Shown piece after piece: positions 1 to 6,231 of a DNA stretch of 10,032 nucleotides. Both the position numbers and the translations under genes were made by a program. This DNA comes from Eggerthella sp. CAG:298 (GTDB lineage: Bacteria > Actinomycetota > Coriobacteriia > Coriobacteriales > Eggerthellaceae): NCBI GenBank assembly GCA_000435675.1, contig FR895150.1, forward strand, positions 190,024 through 200,055, written 5' to 3'. Under the pieces are notes generated by a model, which worked only from the letters and a program-made list of their open reading frames with translations, did not search any database and had not been told where the DNA came from. Every line of letters starts with the position of its first letter. Positions within the stretch are counted from its first letter, which is position 1.

Positions 1-2
1 TC

Positions 3-323
3 ATCATCGAGGAAAAGGATATCGACAAGTTCATCGCAGCGCTTCCGCAGATCTGCATCGATTCGAAGCAAAAAGAGATAGAGGCAGCTGAGGCTGCGAA
101 GAAGGCCGAAGAAGAAGCGGCTGCCGCTCAGGAAGAATACGAGCGCCTCATGAAAGAAGCGGAAAACGTCAACGCTAATTTCAAAGAGGTCATGGAGATG
201 CTCAAAGATAAAGTGGGCAATGCCGAAGACAAACTGGGCGATGCGCTCAAGAAGGATGCTGCGCAGAAGAAGAGCTCTTCAGACGATGCTGCTGAAGGTA
301 GCGCATCCGAGGGAACGAAATAG
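3..323 (+). CDS. 3' end of a protein with a coiled-coil-like Ala/Glu/Lys-rich C-terminal tail (5'-truncated; possibly a class III aminotransferase such as ArgD)
   Basis: An open frame enters from the left edge and ends at the TAG at 321-323, giving 106 residues with no start codon in view. The first ~20 residues (IIEEKDIDKFIAALPQICID) resemble the final helix of class III aminotransferases, where the protein commonly ends in a 'PL.I.EEDID..I..L' segment. In front of argG this would fit acetylornithine aminotransferase (ArgD), but that identification is inference from a short stretch. Residues ~22-90 are rich in Ala, Glu, Lys and Gln and look like one long helix or coiled coil. The last ~17 residues are Ser/Asp/Gly-rich and probably disordered. 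An ArgD would normally stop near the first 20 residues, so the ~85-residue tail would be an unusual extension. Reality of the coding frame is well supported by composition and by a stop close to the argG promoter region; the function is not. Confidence 0.75.
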   Translation: MIEEKDIDKFIAALPQICIDSKQKEIEAAEAAKKAEEEAAAAQEEYERLMKEAENVNANFKEVMEMLKDKVGNAEDKLGDALKKDAAQKKSSSDDAAEGSASEGTK

Positions 324-370
324 CTGTTAAAAGCGTGTTGCGCCCACTTTCGTAGGGCACGTTCGCACGC

Positions 371-376
371 TACAAT
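371..376 (+). promoter_or_regulatory. Candidate -10 element for argG
   Basis: TACAAT at 371-376 is a 5/6 match to the bacterial -10 consensus and lies 39 bp before the argG start. At the expected spacing the -35 region (348-353, TTTCGT) is poor, so the promoter would be weak or activator-dependent. The 324-415 gap also contains a broken inverted repeat (332-337 AGCGTG with 366-371 CACGCT, plus GCCC 342-345 with GGGC 355-358). It has no T-run after it, so it is not a convincing terminator for the upstream gene. Confidence 0.35.
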
Positions 377-393
377 GCAAAGATGAAATTTGC
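377..393 (+). promoter_or_regulatory. Small dyad over the predicted argG transcription start, possible operator
   Basis: GCAAA (377-381) and TTTGC (389-393) form a perfect 5-bp inverted repeat around a 7-nt centre, immediately downstream of the candidate -10 box. Its ~17-bp size and AT-rich centre are in the range of ArgR boxes, and a repressor bound here would block initiation. The match to known ARG-box half-sites is partial, so this is a weak inference. Confidence 0.25.
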
Positions 394-400
394 GCCTGTT

Positions 401-408
401 AAGGAAGG
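401..408 (+). promoter_or_regulatory. Ribosome binding site that decides the argG start
   Basis: AAGGAAGG ends 7 nt before the ATG at 416. An in-frame ATG at 383 would add 11 residues, but it has no Shine-Dalgarno sequence and lies at the predicted transcription start, so 416 is the start used here. Confidence 0.75.
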
Positions 409-415
409 AAAAAAC

Positions 416-1669
416 ATGGCAAAAGATAAGGTAGTACTCGCATATTCCGGCGGTCTTGATACCTCCGTGTGCATCAAGTGGCTCCAGGAAGAAAAAGGCC
501 TCGATGTCATCGCGGTTGTGGGTGAGGTCGGTCAGGAGCATGAGGGCCTTGAGAAGGTGAAGGAAAAGGCACTGAAGACCGGTGCGCTTGAATGCTACGT
601 CATCGATATGCGCGAGCTTTTCGTGAACGAATACCTTACTAAGGCGCTTGCTGCAAATGCGCACTTCGAAGGCAAGTACCCGCTGGTCTCTGCGCTTTCG
701 CGTCCACTCATCTCCAAGTTCTTGGTTGATGTCGCGCATAAAGAAGGTGCGAAGTACATCGCTCATGGTTGCACTGGCAAGGGCAACGATCAGGTCCGCT
801 TCGAGACTTCCATTCAGGCGCTCGACCCCAGCATCGAGATCCTGGCCCCCGTGCGCGAATGGGATCTTCATACGCGTCCTGAAGAGATCGATTACGCTGA
901 AGCTCACGGCGTGCCCGTAGATGCTACCAAGTCCAACCCCTATTCGATCGACGACAACCTGTGGGGTCGCGCGATCGAGTGCGGCGTGCTCGAAGATCCG
1001 TGGGCAGCGCCTCCGGCCGACATCTATACGATGACGGTCGATCCTGAGGCTGCTCCCGATAAAGCGACTGAGGTCGAGATCACGTTCGCTGCTGGCGTTC
1101 CGGTGGCGCTCGATGGCAAGGAGATGTCGTTCCTTGAGATCATTGAAGCTATGAACAAGATCGCTGGTTCGAACGGTTTCGGTCGTATCGACATGATCGA
1201 GAACCGTATGATCGGCGTGAAATCTCGTGAGTGCTATGAAGCACCGGCTGCCCTGGCGCTCATCTGCGCACATCGTGCACTCGAGGATATGTGCCTTGAG
1301 CGCGAGGTCATGCGTTACAAGGCCCACATCGAGCAAGACTGGGCCGTTCAGGTCTACAACGGTCAGTGGTTCTCGCCGCTCAAGCATGCGATGGACGAAT
1401 TCATCGCCGCTACTCAGACCTGCCTTGAGGGCGTGGTTCGCCTGAAGTTCTATAAGGGTACCTGTACCGTTACTGGCCGCAAGTCCAACTATTCGCTCTA
1501 TGACTATGGCCTGGCAACTTACGATGCCGCTGATACCTTCAATCGCGATTCTGCGAAGGGCTTCATCGATCTGTATGGCCTGTCCAACCGCGTGTGGGCA
1601 AAGAACCGCCGCGACAACGGCAAGACCGACGGCGATGCGAAAGAGCTCGAAGAAGACGCGCTCAAATAA
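416..1669 (+). CDS. argG: Argininosuccinate synthase (ArgG)
   Basis: This cytoplasmic enzyme condenses citrulline with aspartate, using ATP, to make argininosuccinate, the penultimate step of arginine biosynthesis. The protein is 417 residues, slightly longer than the ~400 usual for the family; the excess is a charged C-terminal tail of ~20 residues. The N-terminal adenylation motif SGGLDTS is at residues 11-17. The family signature HGCTGKGNDQVRFE is at 117-130 and KSNPYSIDDNLWGR at 172-185. A conserved segment RMIGVKSRECYE follows at 264-275, and TGRKSNYSLYDYG lies near 353-365. No catalytic motif is missing. The start at 416 (MAKDKVV...) places the ATP motif at the usual distance from the N terminus and has a strong ribosome binding site. 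argH follows 131 bp downstream on the same strand, the usual partner in the pathway. Confidence 0.98.
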   Translation: MAKDKVVLAYSGGLDTSVCIKWLQEEKGLDVIAVVGEVGQEHEGLEKVKEKALKTGALECYVIDMRELFVNEYLTKALAANAHFEGKYPLVSALSRPLISKFLVDVAHKEGAKYIAHGCTGKGNDQVRFETSIQALDPSIEILAPVREWDLHTRPEEIDYAEAHGVPVDATKSNPYSIDDNLWGRAIECGVLEDPWAAPPADIYTMTVDPEAAPDKATEVEITFAAGVPVALDGKEMSFLEIIEAMNKIAGSNGFGRIDMIENRMIGVKSRECYEAPAALALICAHRALEDMCLEREVMRYKAHIEQDWAVQVYNGQWFSPLKHAMDEFIAATQTCLEGVVRLKFYKGTCTVTGRKSNYSLYDYGLATYDAADTFNRDSAKGFIDLYGLSNRVWAKNRRDNGKTDGDAKELEEDALK

Positions 1670-1689
1670 GCAAGCGGAATACACCAAAC

Positions 1690-1722
1690 AGCGCTCGGGC
1701 AGGTTGTCCGAGCGTTCGTTTT
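1690..1722 (+). terminator. Terminator-like or attenuator-like hairpin between argG and argH
   Basis: Positions 1690-1700 pair with 1706-1716 in an 11-bp stem (two G-U pairs) around a 5-nt loop. The core is CGCTCGG with CCGAGCG. The stem is followed by CG and four Ts (1719-1722), so the U-tract is short and interrupted. It could end part of argG transcription, protect the 3' end of argG mRNA, or reduce argH expression relative to argG. Confidence 0.55.
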
Positions 1723-1768
1723 GCATAAGGGGGAAATAGGTCCTCCAGTTCCGATCAGGGAACGAACT
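1714..1768 (+). promoter_or_regulatory. Competing complementary segments in the argG-argH gap, possible argH leader structure
   Basis: GTTCGTT at 1714-1720 overlaps the right arm of the preceding hairpin and is exactly complementary to AACGAAC at 1761-1767. The second segment also takes part in a short local dyad: AGTTC 1747-1751 with GAACT 1764-1768, or alternatively GTTCC 1748-1752 with GGAAC 1759-1763. These pairings exclude one another. No convincing promoter was seen in 1723-1800. Function is unproven and the helices are short. Confidence 0.25.
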
Positions 1769-1800
1769 ACGAGTAGATACGGGTAACGGGAGTAGAAAAT

Positions 1801-3207
1801 ATGGCACTGTGGTCTGGACGTTTCGAAGAAGGCGTGAGCGAATTCACGCAGGAGTTCGGTGCATCGCTGCCGGTCGATAAGGCAATGTTCAAACAGGATA
1901 TCGCCGGGTCGATGGCGCATGCGCGCATGCTTGCCGATCAGGGTGTCATCTCGCATGAAGATGCTGAAGCGATCACGGCGGGACTTGCGCAGATCGAGCG
2001 CGATATCGAAGAGGGCAACTTCGTCTTCGATATCAATAACGAGGACATTCATATGTCCATCGAAGCGGTGCTCACCGAGCGCATCGGCGATGCGGGTGCG
2101 CGTCTGCACACCGGCCGCTCTCGAAACGATCAGGTCATCACCGACACGCGTCTCTATGCGAAAGAGCTTTGCCGTGAACTGATGGGTGCGAATCTAAAGC
2201 TTCGCAAGACGCTTCTGGCGCTTGTAGCGCAGAACGAAGAGGTGCTGCTCCCCGGCTATACGCATCTTCAGCATGCTCAGCCTGTGCTGCTCGCGCATCA
2301 TTTCATGGCGTACTACTGGATGTTCACGCGCGATTTCAATCGCTTGCGTCAAGCGTTCGACGCAGCCGATATGAATCCGCTCGGTTCGGCGGCGCTCGCA
2401 GGCACCACCTATCCGCTCGATCGTGATGCGACCACCCGAGCGCTTGGGTTCGCCGCGCCTATCCCGAATTCGCTCGATGCCGTTTCCGATCGCGATTTCC
2501 TGCTCGATCTCGATTACGCGGCAAGCGTGAGCATGATCCACCTTTCGCGCTTAGCGGAAGAGATCATCCTTTGGTCCACTTCGGAATTCGGTTTCATCAC
2601 GCTCTCCGATGCGTTCTCGACCGGTTCGTCGATCATGCCGCAGAAGAAGAACCCCGATTTCGCGGAGCTCATCCGCGGCAAGTCGGGCCGTGTGGTCGGC
2701 GATCTCGTGGCGCTTCTCGTTACGATGAAATCGTTGCCGTTGGCTTACAACAAGGATCTCCAAGAAGACAAAGAGGGCGTGATCGATGCTGCGAAGACGC
2801 TCTATGATTGCCTTACCTGCATGGAAGGCATGATCGCCACCATGAAGATCAATAAGGATGCCATGCGCATCCAGGCTGAAAAGGGCTATTTGGCTGCAAC
2901 CGATGTGGCCGATTATCTCGCAAAGAAGGGCATGCCGTTCAGGCAGGCGCATGAAGTGGTGGGCCATCTGGTGTTGCTTTGCGATAAGCGCGGCTGCAAC
3001 TTGGATGATCTGAGCCTCGAAGACTTCAAAGCGGAAAGCGAGCTCTTCGAAGAGGACATCACGGGCGCGCTCGACCTCGAGAGCATCGTTGCGGCACGTA
3101 CCACCTTCGGTGGCACGTCGCGCGAAGCGCTTCACGATCAGATGCAGCTTGCGGAAGATTCCTACACGCAAGACAACGACTATTTCTTCCAGAAGCAGCC
3201 CGCATAA
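1801..3207 (+). CDS. argH: Argininosuccinate lyase (ArgH)
   Basis: This enzyme cleaves argininosuccinate to arginine and fumarate, the last step of arginine biosynthesis. It belongs to the fumarase/aspartase superfamily and acts in the cytoplasm as a homotetramer whose active sites combine residues from several subunits. At 468 residues it has the standard family length. It begins with the typical MALWSGRF. The SRNDQV motif is at residues 107-112 and THLQHAQP at 154-161, which includes the conserved Thr-His pair. The superfamily signature GSSIMPQKKNP is at 275-285 and carries the catalytic loop serine(s) at 276-277. The C-terminal part (~360-440) contains the usual GYLAATDVADYL and AHEVVG segments. 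The start is preceded by GGGAG at 1788-1792, 8 nt upstream. It lies 131 bp after argG; the hairpin in between may set the ratio of the two products. Confidence 0.98.
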   Translation: MALWSGRFEEGVSEFTQEFGASLPVDKAMFKQDIAGSMAHARMLADQGVISHEDAEAITAGLAQIERDIEEGNFVFDINNEDIHMSIEAVLTERIGDAGARLHTGRSRNDQVITDTRLYAKELCRELMGANLKLRKTLLALVAQNEEVLLPGYTHLQHAQPVLLAHHFMAYYWMFTRDFNRLRQAFDAADMNPLGSAALAGTTYPLDRDATTRALGFAAPIPNSLDAVSDRDFLLDLDYAASVSMIHLSRLAEEIILWSTSEFGFITLSDAFSTGSSIMPQKKNPDFAELIRGKSGRVVGDLVALLVTMKSLPLAYNKDLQEDKEGVIDAAKTLYDCLTCMEGMIATMKINKDAMRIQAEKGYLAATDVADYLAKKGMPFRQAHEVVGHLVLLCDKRGCNLDDLSLEDFKAESELFEEDITGALDLESIVAARTTFGGTSREALHDQMQLAEDSYTQDNDYFFQKQPA

Positions 3208-3293
3208 GCTCGAGCGTTCATCATAAAAACCTTACAATTCTTGCTATTCTGTGGCTAAACCGTGTGAATCTTCACCCGTGGCATATGGCAGCC

Positions 3294-3320
3294 TTGTCGT
3301 TTACGCCGCCATGATAAAAT
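3294..3320 (+). promoter_or_regulatory. Candidate promoter for the penicillin-binding protein gene
   Basis: TTGTCG (3294-3299) and TAAAAT (3315-3320) are separated by 15 bp, shorter than ideal, with the -10 ending 27 bp before the gene start. A small dyad, GTGAA 3264-3268 with TTCAC 3271-3275, lies ~20 bp upstream and could bind a regulator. I see no convincing terminator for argH in the 140-bp gap (3208-3347). Confidence 0.35.
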
Positions 3321-3347
3321 ACTTCACAGTGTATCCATGGAGGTAAG

Positions 3348-5537
3348 ATGTCAGTTCGCACTCGTAAAAAGAGGGCACATCGCAAAAAGCGTCAACCGTT
3401 AAGCAAGGCAATGCTCGCTCTTGTTATCGTGCTGGTCATTTTTGGTGCCGGCGGCGTTGCGGTGGCTGCAGCCGCAGCGGTTTGGTTGCAGGATCTGCCC
3501 GATTATAAAGATTCGTCTGCTTTCAACTACGCGCAAAAGACCAGCGTTTATGCCAACGACGGCACTACGCTGCTCGCTGAATTCTATGTCGAGAATCGCG
3601 ATCCGATCGAGCTTTCGGAAATGAGCGATTACGTGCTCGAAGGCACGGTTGCAACGGAAGACGAGCGCTTCTATGAACATGATGGTGTGGATATGTTAGG
3701 TATCGCCCGCGCAATCGTGGTGAACCTTACGGGCACTGGCAGGGAAGGCGCTTCGACCATCACGCAGCAGTTCGTACGCAATACGGTGCTTGCCGATGAA
3801 GCGAACGAATCCACGATCAAGCGAAAAGTGCGCGAAGCCTATATCTCGCTCGAACTTGAGAAGATGTTCAGCAAAGACGAGATACTCCAGATGTATCTCA
3901 ATACCATCAATTATGGTCAAGGCGCTTATGGTATCGAAGCAGCCTCGCAACTCTACTTCTCGAAGCCGGCAAAAGACCTTACCTTGCCCGAAGCTGCGAC
4001 GCTCATCGGCATTCCGCAATCGCCTACGTACAACAACCCGGTCGACAATCCTGAGAACTGCTTAGCGCGCCGCAACCTCGTGCTCGATCGCATGCTCAGC
4101 AATAACTACATCACCCAAGAAGAGCACGATGAAGCCCAGCAGACTCCGCTCACGCTCAACATAACGCGCGAAGAGGAAACTAACGGCATCATGAAGTACG
4201 ACTATTTCACGAGCTATGTGCGCGATACGCTTCTGCAAGACTACTCGGTCAATGAAGTTTTCAAGGGTGGTTTGAACGTGAAGACCACGCTTGATCCGCA
4301 TGTGCAAGATCTGGCTGAGGAGGCGGTAAATCGTAAGCTCAATAGCTTGCCGGAAAATCTCGAATGTGCCCTCGTGGCGATCGACCCTGACACTGGCTAT
4401 ATTCAAGCTATGGTAGGCGGGCGCGATTATAAGACCAACGAATTCAATCTTGCCACGCAGGCGAAGCGTCAGGCGGGCTCTTCGTTCAAGACGTTCACGC
4501 TCTTGGCAGCGTTGGACGAAGGCTATTCTCCTGAAACGAACCTGAACTGTACCTCGAAGGTGAAGATCGGCAATTGGGATGTGGCGAATTATGGCAATGC
4601 GAACTATGGTACTCGCAGTATCGAGAGTGCATTTGCCGTTTCGTCAAATACTGGCTTCGCGGAACTTTGTACCGAAATCGGCCCCGACAAAGTTGCCGAT
4701 ATGGCACATAAGTGCGGTATCGAATCGGATCTCGAGAGCGTTCCTTCCATCACGCTCGGTGTTGAAGAGGTAAGTGTACTTGAGATGGCGCAGGCCTATG
4801 CGACCATCGCCAACGGCGGTACGCTGCACAAGGCAAATTGCATCGAAGAGATCAAGGATTCATCGGGCCAGGTCATCTATCACGCCGATACGCGTGGTGA
4901 TAAAGTACTCAATACTGATCTTACGCAAGCAGCGGTCGAAGTCATGGAGGGTGTTGTTCAGAAGGGCACGGGCCGCAATGCGGCACTCTATAACGGACAG
5001 CCTGTTGGCGGCAAGACCGGTACGAGTGAAGACTATCGTGACAAGTGGTTCTGCGGCATCACGCCTCAGATTTCAGTTGCGATCTGGATCGGCGATCGCA
5101 ATGAAAAATCGATGCCTACCTGGGTTGCATGCGATAGCATCTTTGGCGACTTTGTAAATAAACTCTTGCGTGGTCAGGACAAAGAAGAGTTCCCTAAGGG
5201 CGCAGGTACGATCAAGTTCACCAAGACCGATATCGGTCATGGATCGGGCACGGATGGTGAAACCGTTTCTGCCGAAGGTGAAAAACCTGAAGAGAAGGAC
5301 GATAAGCCAGAAGAGCCAACCACTAACGAGCCAGCCCCTAATCCAGATGGGGGAGGCACGAACACTCCGTCGGGCGGAAATAGTTCAGGTGGAAATGGCT
5401 CAGGTGGAACAACTACGCCGCCTAGTGGCGGAAACACGGGAGGCTCTACGGGTGGCTCTGGTGGAACTGGTGGCGGTACCGGTGGGTCCGGGGGTGACTC
5501 TTCAGCTCATCCTACGGGAGGCAGAGCGGCTGCCTAG
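3348..5537 (+). CDS. Class A penicillin-binding protein (bifunctional peptidoglycan glycosyltransferase/transpeptidase)
   Basis: This enzyme polymerises lipid II into glycan strands and crosslinks their peptides outside the membrane. The 729-residue protein starts with a very basic cytoplasmic tail (~1-20) and one membrane anchor (~21-47). The GT51 domain (~65-235) carries ATEDERFYEHDG with the catalytic Glu104, the STITQQ motif at 136-141, KVREAYISLELE with the second catalytic Glu163, and YGQGAYGIEAAS at 189-200. The transpeptidase domain (~340-605) has all three motifs: SSFK at 378-381 (nucleophile Ser378), SSN at 432-434 and KTGT at 556-559. An acidic Pro/Glu/Lys linker (~642-666) is followed by a Gly/Ser/Thr-rich tail to the end; no PASTA repeat is visible. 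GGAGG at 3339-3343, only 4 nt before the ATG, sets the start. A 6-bp hairpin spans the stop codon (5519-5524 with 5530-5535), but no T-run follows, so it is not a terminator. Confidence 0.96.
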   Translation: MSVRTRKKRAHRKKRQPLSKAMLALVIVLVIFGAGGVAVAAAAAVWLQDLPDYKDSSAFNYAQKTSVYANDGTTLLAEFYVENRDPIELSEMSDYVLEGTVATEDERFYEHDGVDMLGIARAIVVNLTGTGREGASTITQQFVRNTVLADEANESTIKRKVREAYISLELEKMFSKDEILQMYLNTINYGQGAYGIEAASQLYFSKPAKDLTLPEAATLIGIPQSPTYNNPVDNPENCLARRNLVLDRMLSNNYITQEEHDEAQQTPLTLNITREEETNGIMKYDYFTSYVRDTLLQDYSVNEVFKGGLNVKTTLDPHVQDLAEEAVNRKLNSLPENLECALVAIDPDTGYIQAMVGGRDYKTNEFNLATQAKRQAGSSFKTFTLLAALDEGYSPETNLNCTSKVKIGNWDVANYGNANYGTRSIESAFAVSSNTGFAELCTEIGPDKVADMAHKCGIESDLESVPSITLGVEEVSVLEMAQAYATIANGGTLHKANCIEEIKDSSGQVIYHADTRGDKVLNTDLTQAAVEVMEGVVQKGTGRNAALYNGQPVGGKTGTSEDYRDKWFCGITPQISVAIWIGDRNEKSMPTWVACDSIFGDFVNKLLRGQDKEEFPKGAGTIKFTKTDIGHGSGTDGETVSAEGEKPEEKDDKPEEPTTNEPAPNPDGGGTNTPSGGNSSGGNGSGGTTTPPSGGNTGGSTGGSGGTGGGTGGSGGDSSAHPTGGRAAA

Positions 5538-5616
5538 TGGGTCTATGCTGAACTTATGATACGGTTCTTGGAACAGCGCAAAGCAGTAATAGCGCACGGA
5601 CAAAAGAATGTGAATG

Positions 5617-5621
5617 AAGGA
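5617..5621 (+). promoter_or_regulatory. Ribosome binding site that decides the lipoprotein start
   Basis: AAGGA lies 4 nt before the ATG at 5626. The in-frame ATG at 5614 overlaps the region just before it and has no Shine-Dalgarno sequence of its own, so 5626 is preferred. A -10-like TATGAT at 5555-5560 has no matching -35. Confidence 0.6.
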
Positions 5622-5625
5622 AAGT

Positions 5626-6141
5626 ATGAATAACAAACTTCGAATTGGATCATCACGCAACTTCGTAGTGGGGTTCATGGCTGCAGCAGCGCTCGTTTGC
5701 GCACTCCTATTAAGCGGCTGTGCTTCAAATGCTCAGCAGGCGAACGATCCCCAAACGCTCAATCGTCAATATATGGCGAATGTGAATCAGATCATGGATG
5801 AGATCGATGCCCAGATGACCGAGTTCTCTACCATTGTCAAAGAGGGTGAGGTCGTTTCATTGAGCACCCAGCTCGCTGCGATCAACAATTCAGTCGATAA
5901 GCTCAAGGCGCTTTCTGTTCCCGATGAGATGAAAGACATCCAGTCCGATTACCTTAAAGGCACTGAAGAGCTTCAAACAGCTTTCGCAGCTTATGTCGAT
6001 CTCTATGAAGATGTTAAGGCACCTGAAAACGGAACGTTTGATTTTGCGACGTATGGTGATCGATTGAATGATGTGAAGAGCCACTATGAAGCAGGAATCC
6101 AAGCGCTCGAAAGCGCCGACCAGAAAGCGGCAGATGCCTAG
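5626..6141 (+). CDS. Small lipoprotein of unknown function
   Basis: The 171-residue product has a clear lipoprotein signal: a short basic N terminus, a hydrophobic stretch (~13-30) and the lipobox LSGC at residues 29-32, so Cys32 should become the lipidated first residue of a ~140-residue mature protein on the outer face of the cytoplasmic membrane. The mature part has no further cysteine and no domain I recognise. It is rich in Ala, Glu, Asp, Gln and Leu and reads as several amphipathic helices, possibly a helical bundle. The segment near residues 95-110 has the heptad-like pattern seen in small solute-binding or scaffolding lipoproteins, but no function can be named. It lies 88 bp after the penicillin-binding protein gene on the same strand and could be cotranscribed with it. 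An envelope role is only inferred from that position. Confidence 0.85.
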   Translation: MNNKLRIGSSRNFVVGFMAAAALVCALLLSGCASNAQQANDPQTLNRQYMANVNQIMDEIDAQMTEFSTIVKEGEVVSLSTQLAAINNSVDKLKALSVPDEMKDIQSDYLKGTEELQTAFAAYVDLYEDVKAPENGTFDFATYGDRLNDVKSHYEAGIQALESADQKAADA

Positions 6142-6171
6142 GCCTCTCCACGCCGAAACTTTTTATTTGTT

Positions 6172-6204
6172 CTGCACCGATGGACGCTCGTTTCATCGGT
6201 GCAG
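6172..6204 (+). repeat. Perfect 11-bp inverted repeat (hairpin) just upstream of the U32 gene
   Basis: CTGCACCGATG (6172-6182) and CATCGGTGCAG (6194-6204) are exact reverse complements around an 11-nt loop. Two further loop bases on each side can pair (6183-6184 with 6192-6193), giving up to 13 bp around a 7-nt loop. No T-run follows on the + strand, and on the - strand the 3' side would be A-rich, so it is not a canonical intrinsic terminator in either direction. It ends 14 nt before the Shine-Dalgarno of the U32 gene. It may be a protein-binding dyad, an mRNA 3'-end stabiliser for the lipoprotein gene, or a translation control element. Confidence 0.8.
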
Positions 6205-6218
6205 TAGTCTGTTATGGC

Positions 6219-6223
6219 AAGGA
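6219..6223 (+). promoter_or_regulatory. Ribosome binding site that decides the U32 gene start
   Basis: AAGGA ends 8 nt before the ATG at 6232. The in-frame ATG at 6214 lies upstream of it and has no Shine-Dalgarno sequence. U32 proteins typically begin 'M..(V/I)ELLAPAG', which matches a start at 6232. Confidence 0.7.
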
Positions 6224-6231
6224 ATATCGCG

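Noticed and set aside
128..1807. A 559-codon open frame on the - strand opposite argG
   Set aside because: It lies wholly opposite argG, whose motifs are complete; long antisense frames arise from the codon bias of the real gene. The translated product has no recognisable domain and no ribosome binding site stands out.
1519..3171. Other - strand open frames of 115-206 codons opposite argG and argH
   Set aside because: Same explanation: shadows of strongly biased coding sequence with no motifs.
5237..5437. Pro/Val/Phe-rich open frame on the - strand opposite the Gly-rich tail
   Set aside because: The composition is the mirror of the GGTGG-like repeats on the + strand, not a separate gene.
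5519..5535. Hairpin over the stop codon of the penicillin-binding protein gene as a terminator
   Set aside because: The 6-bp stem overlaps coding sequence and is followed by AGTGGG, without a T-run.
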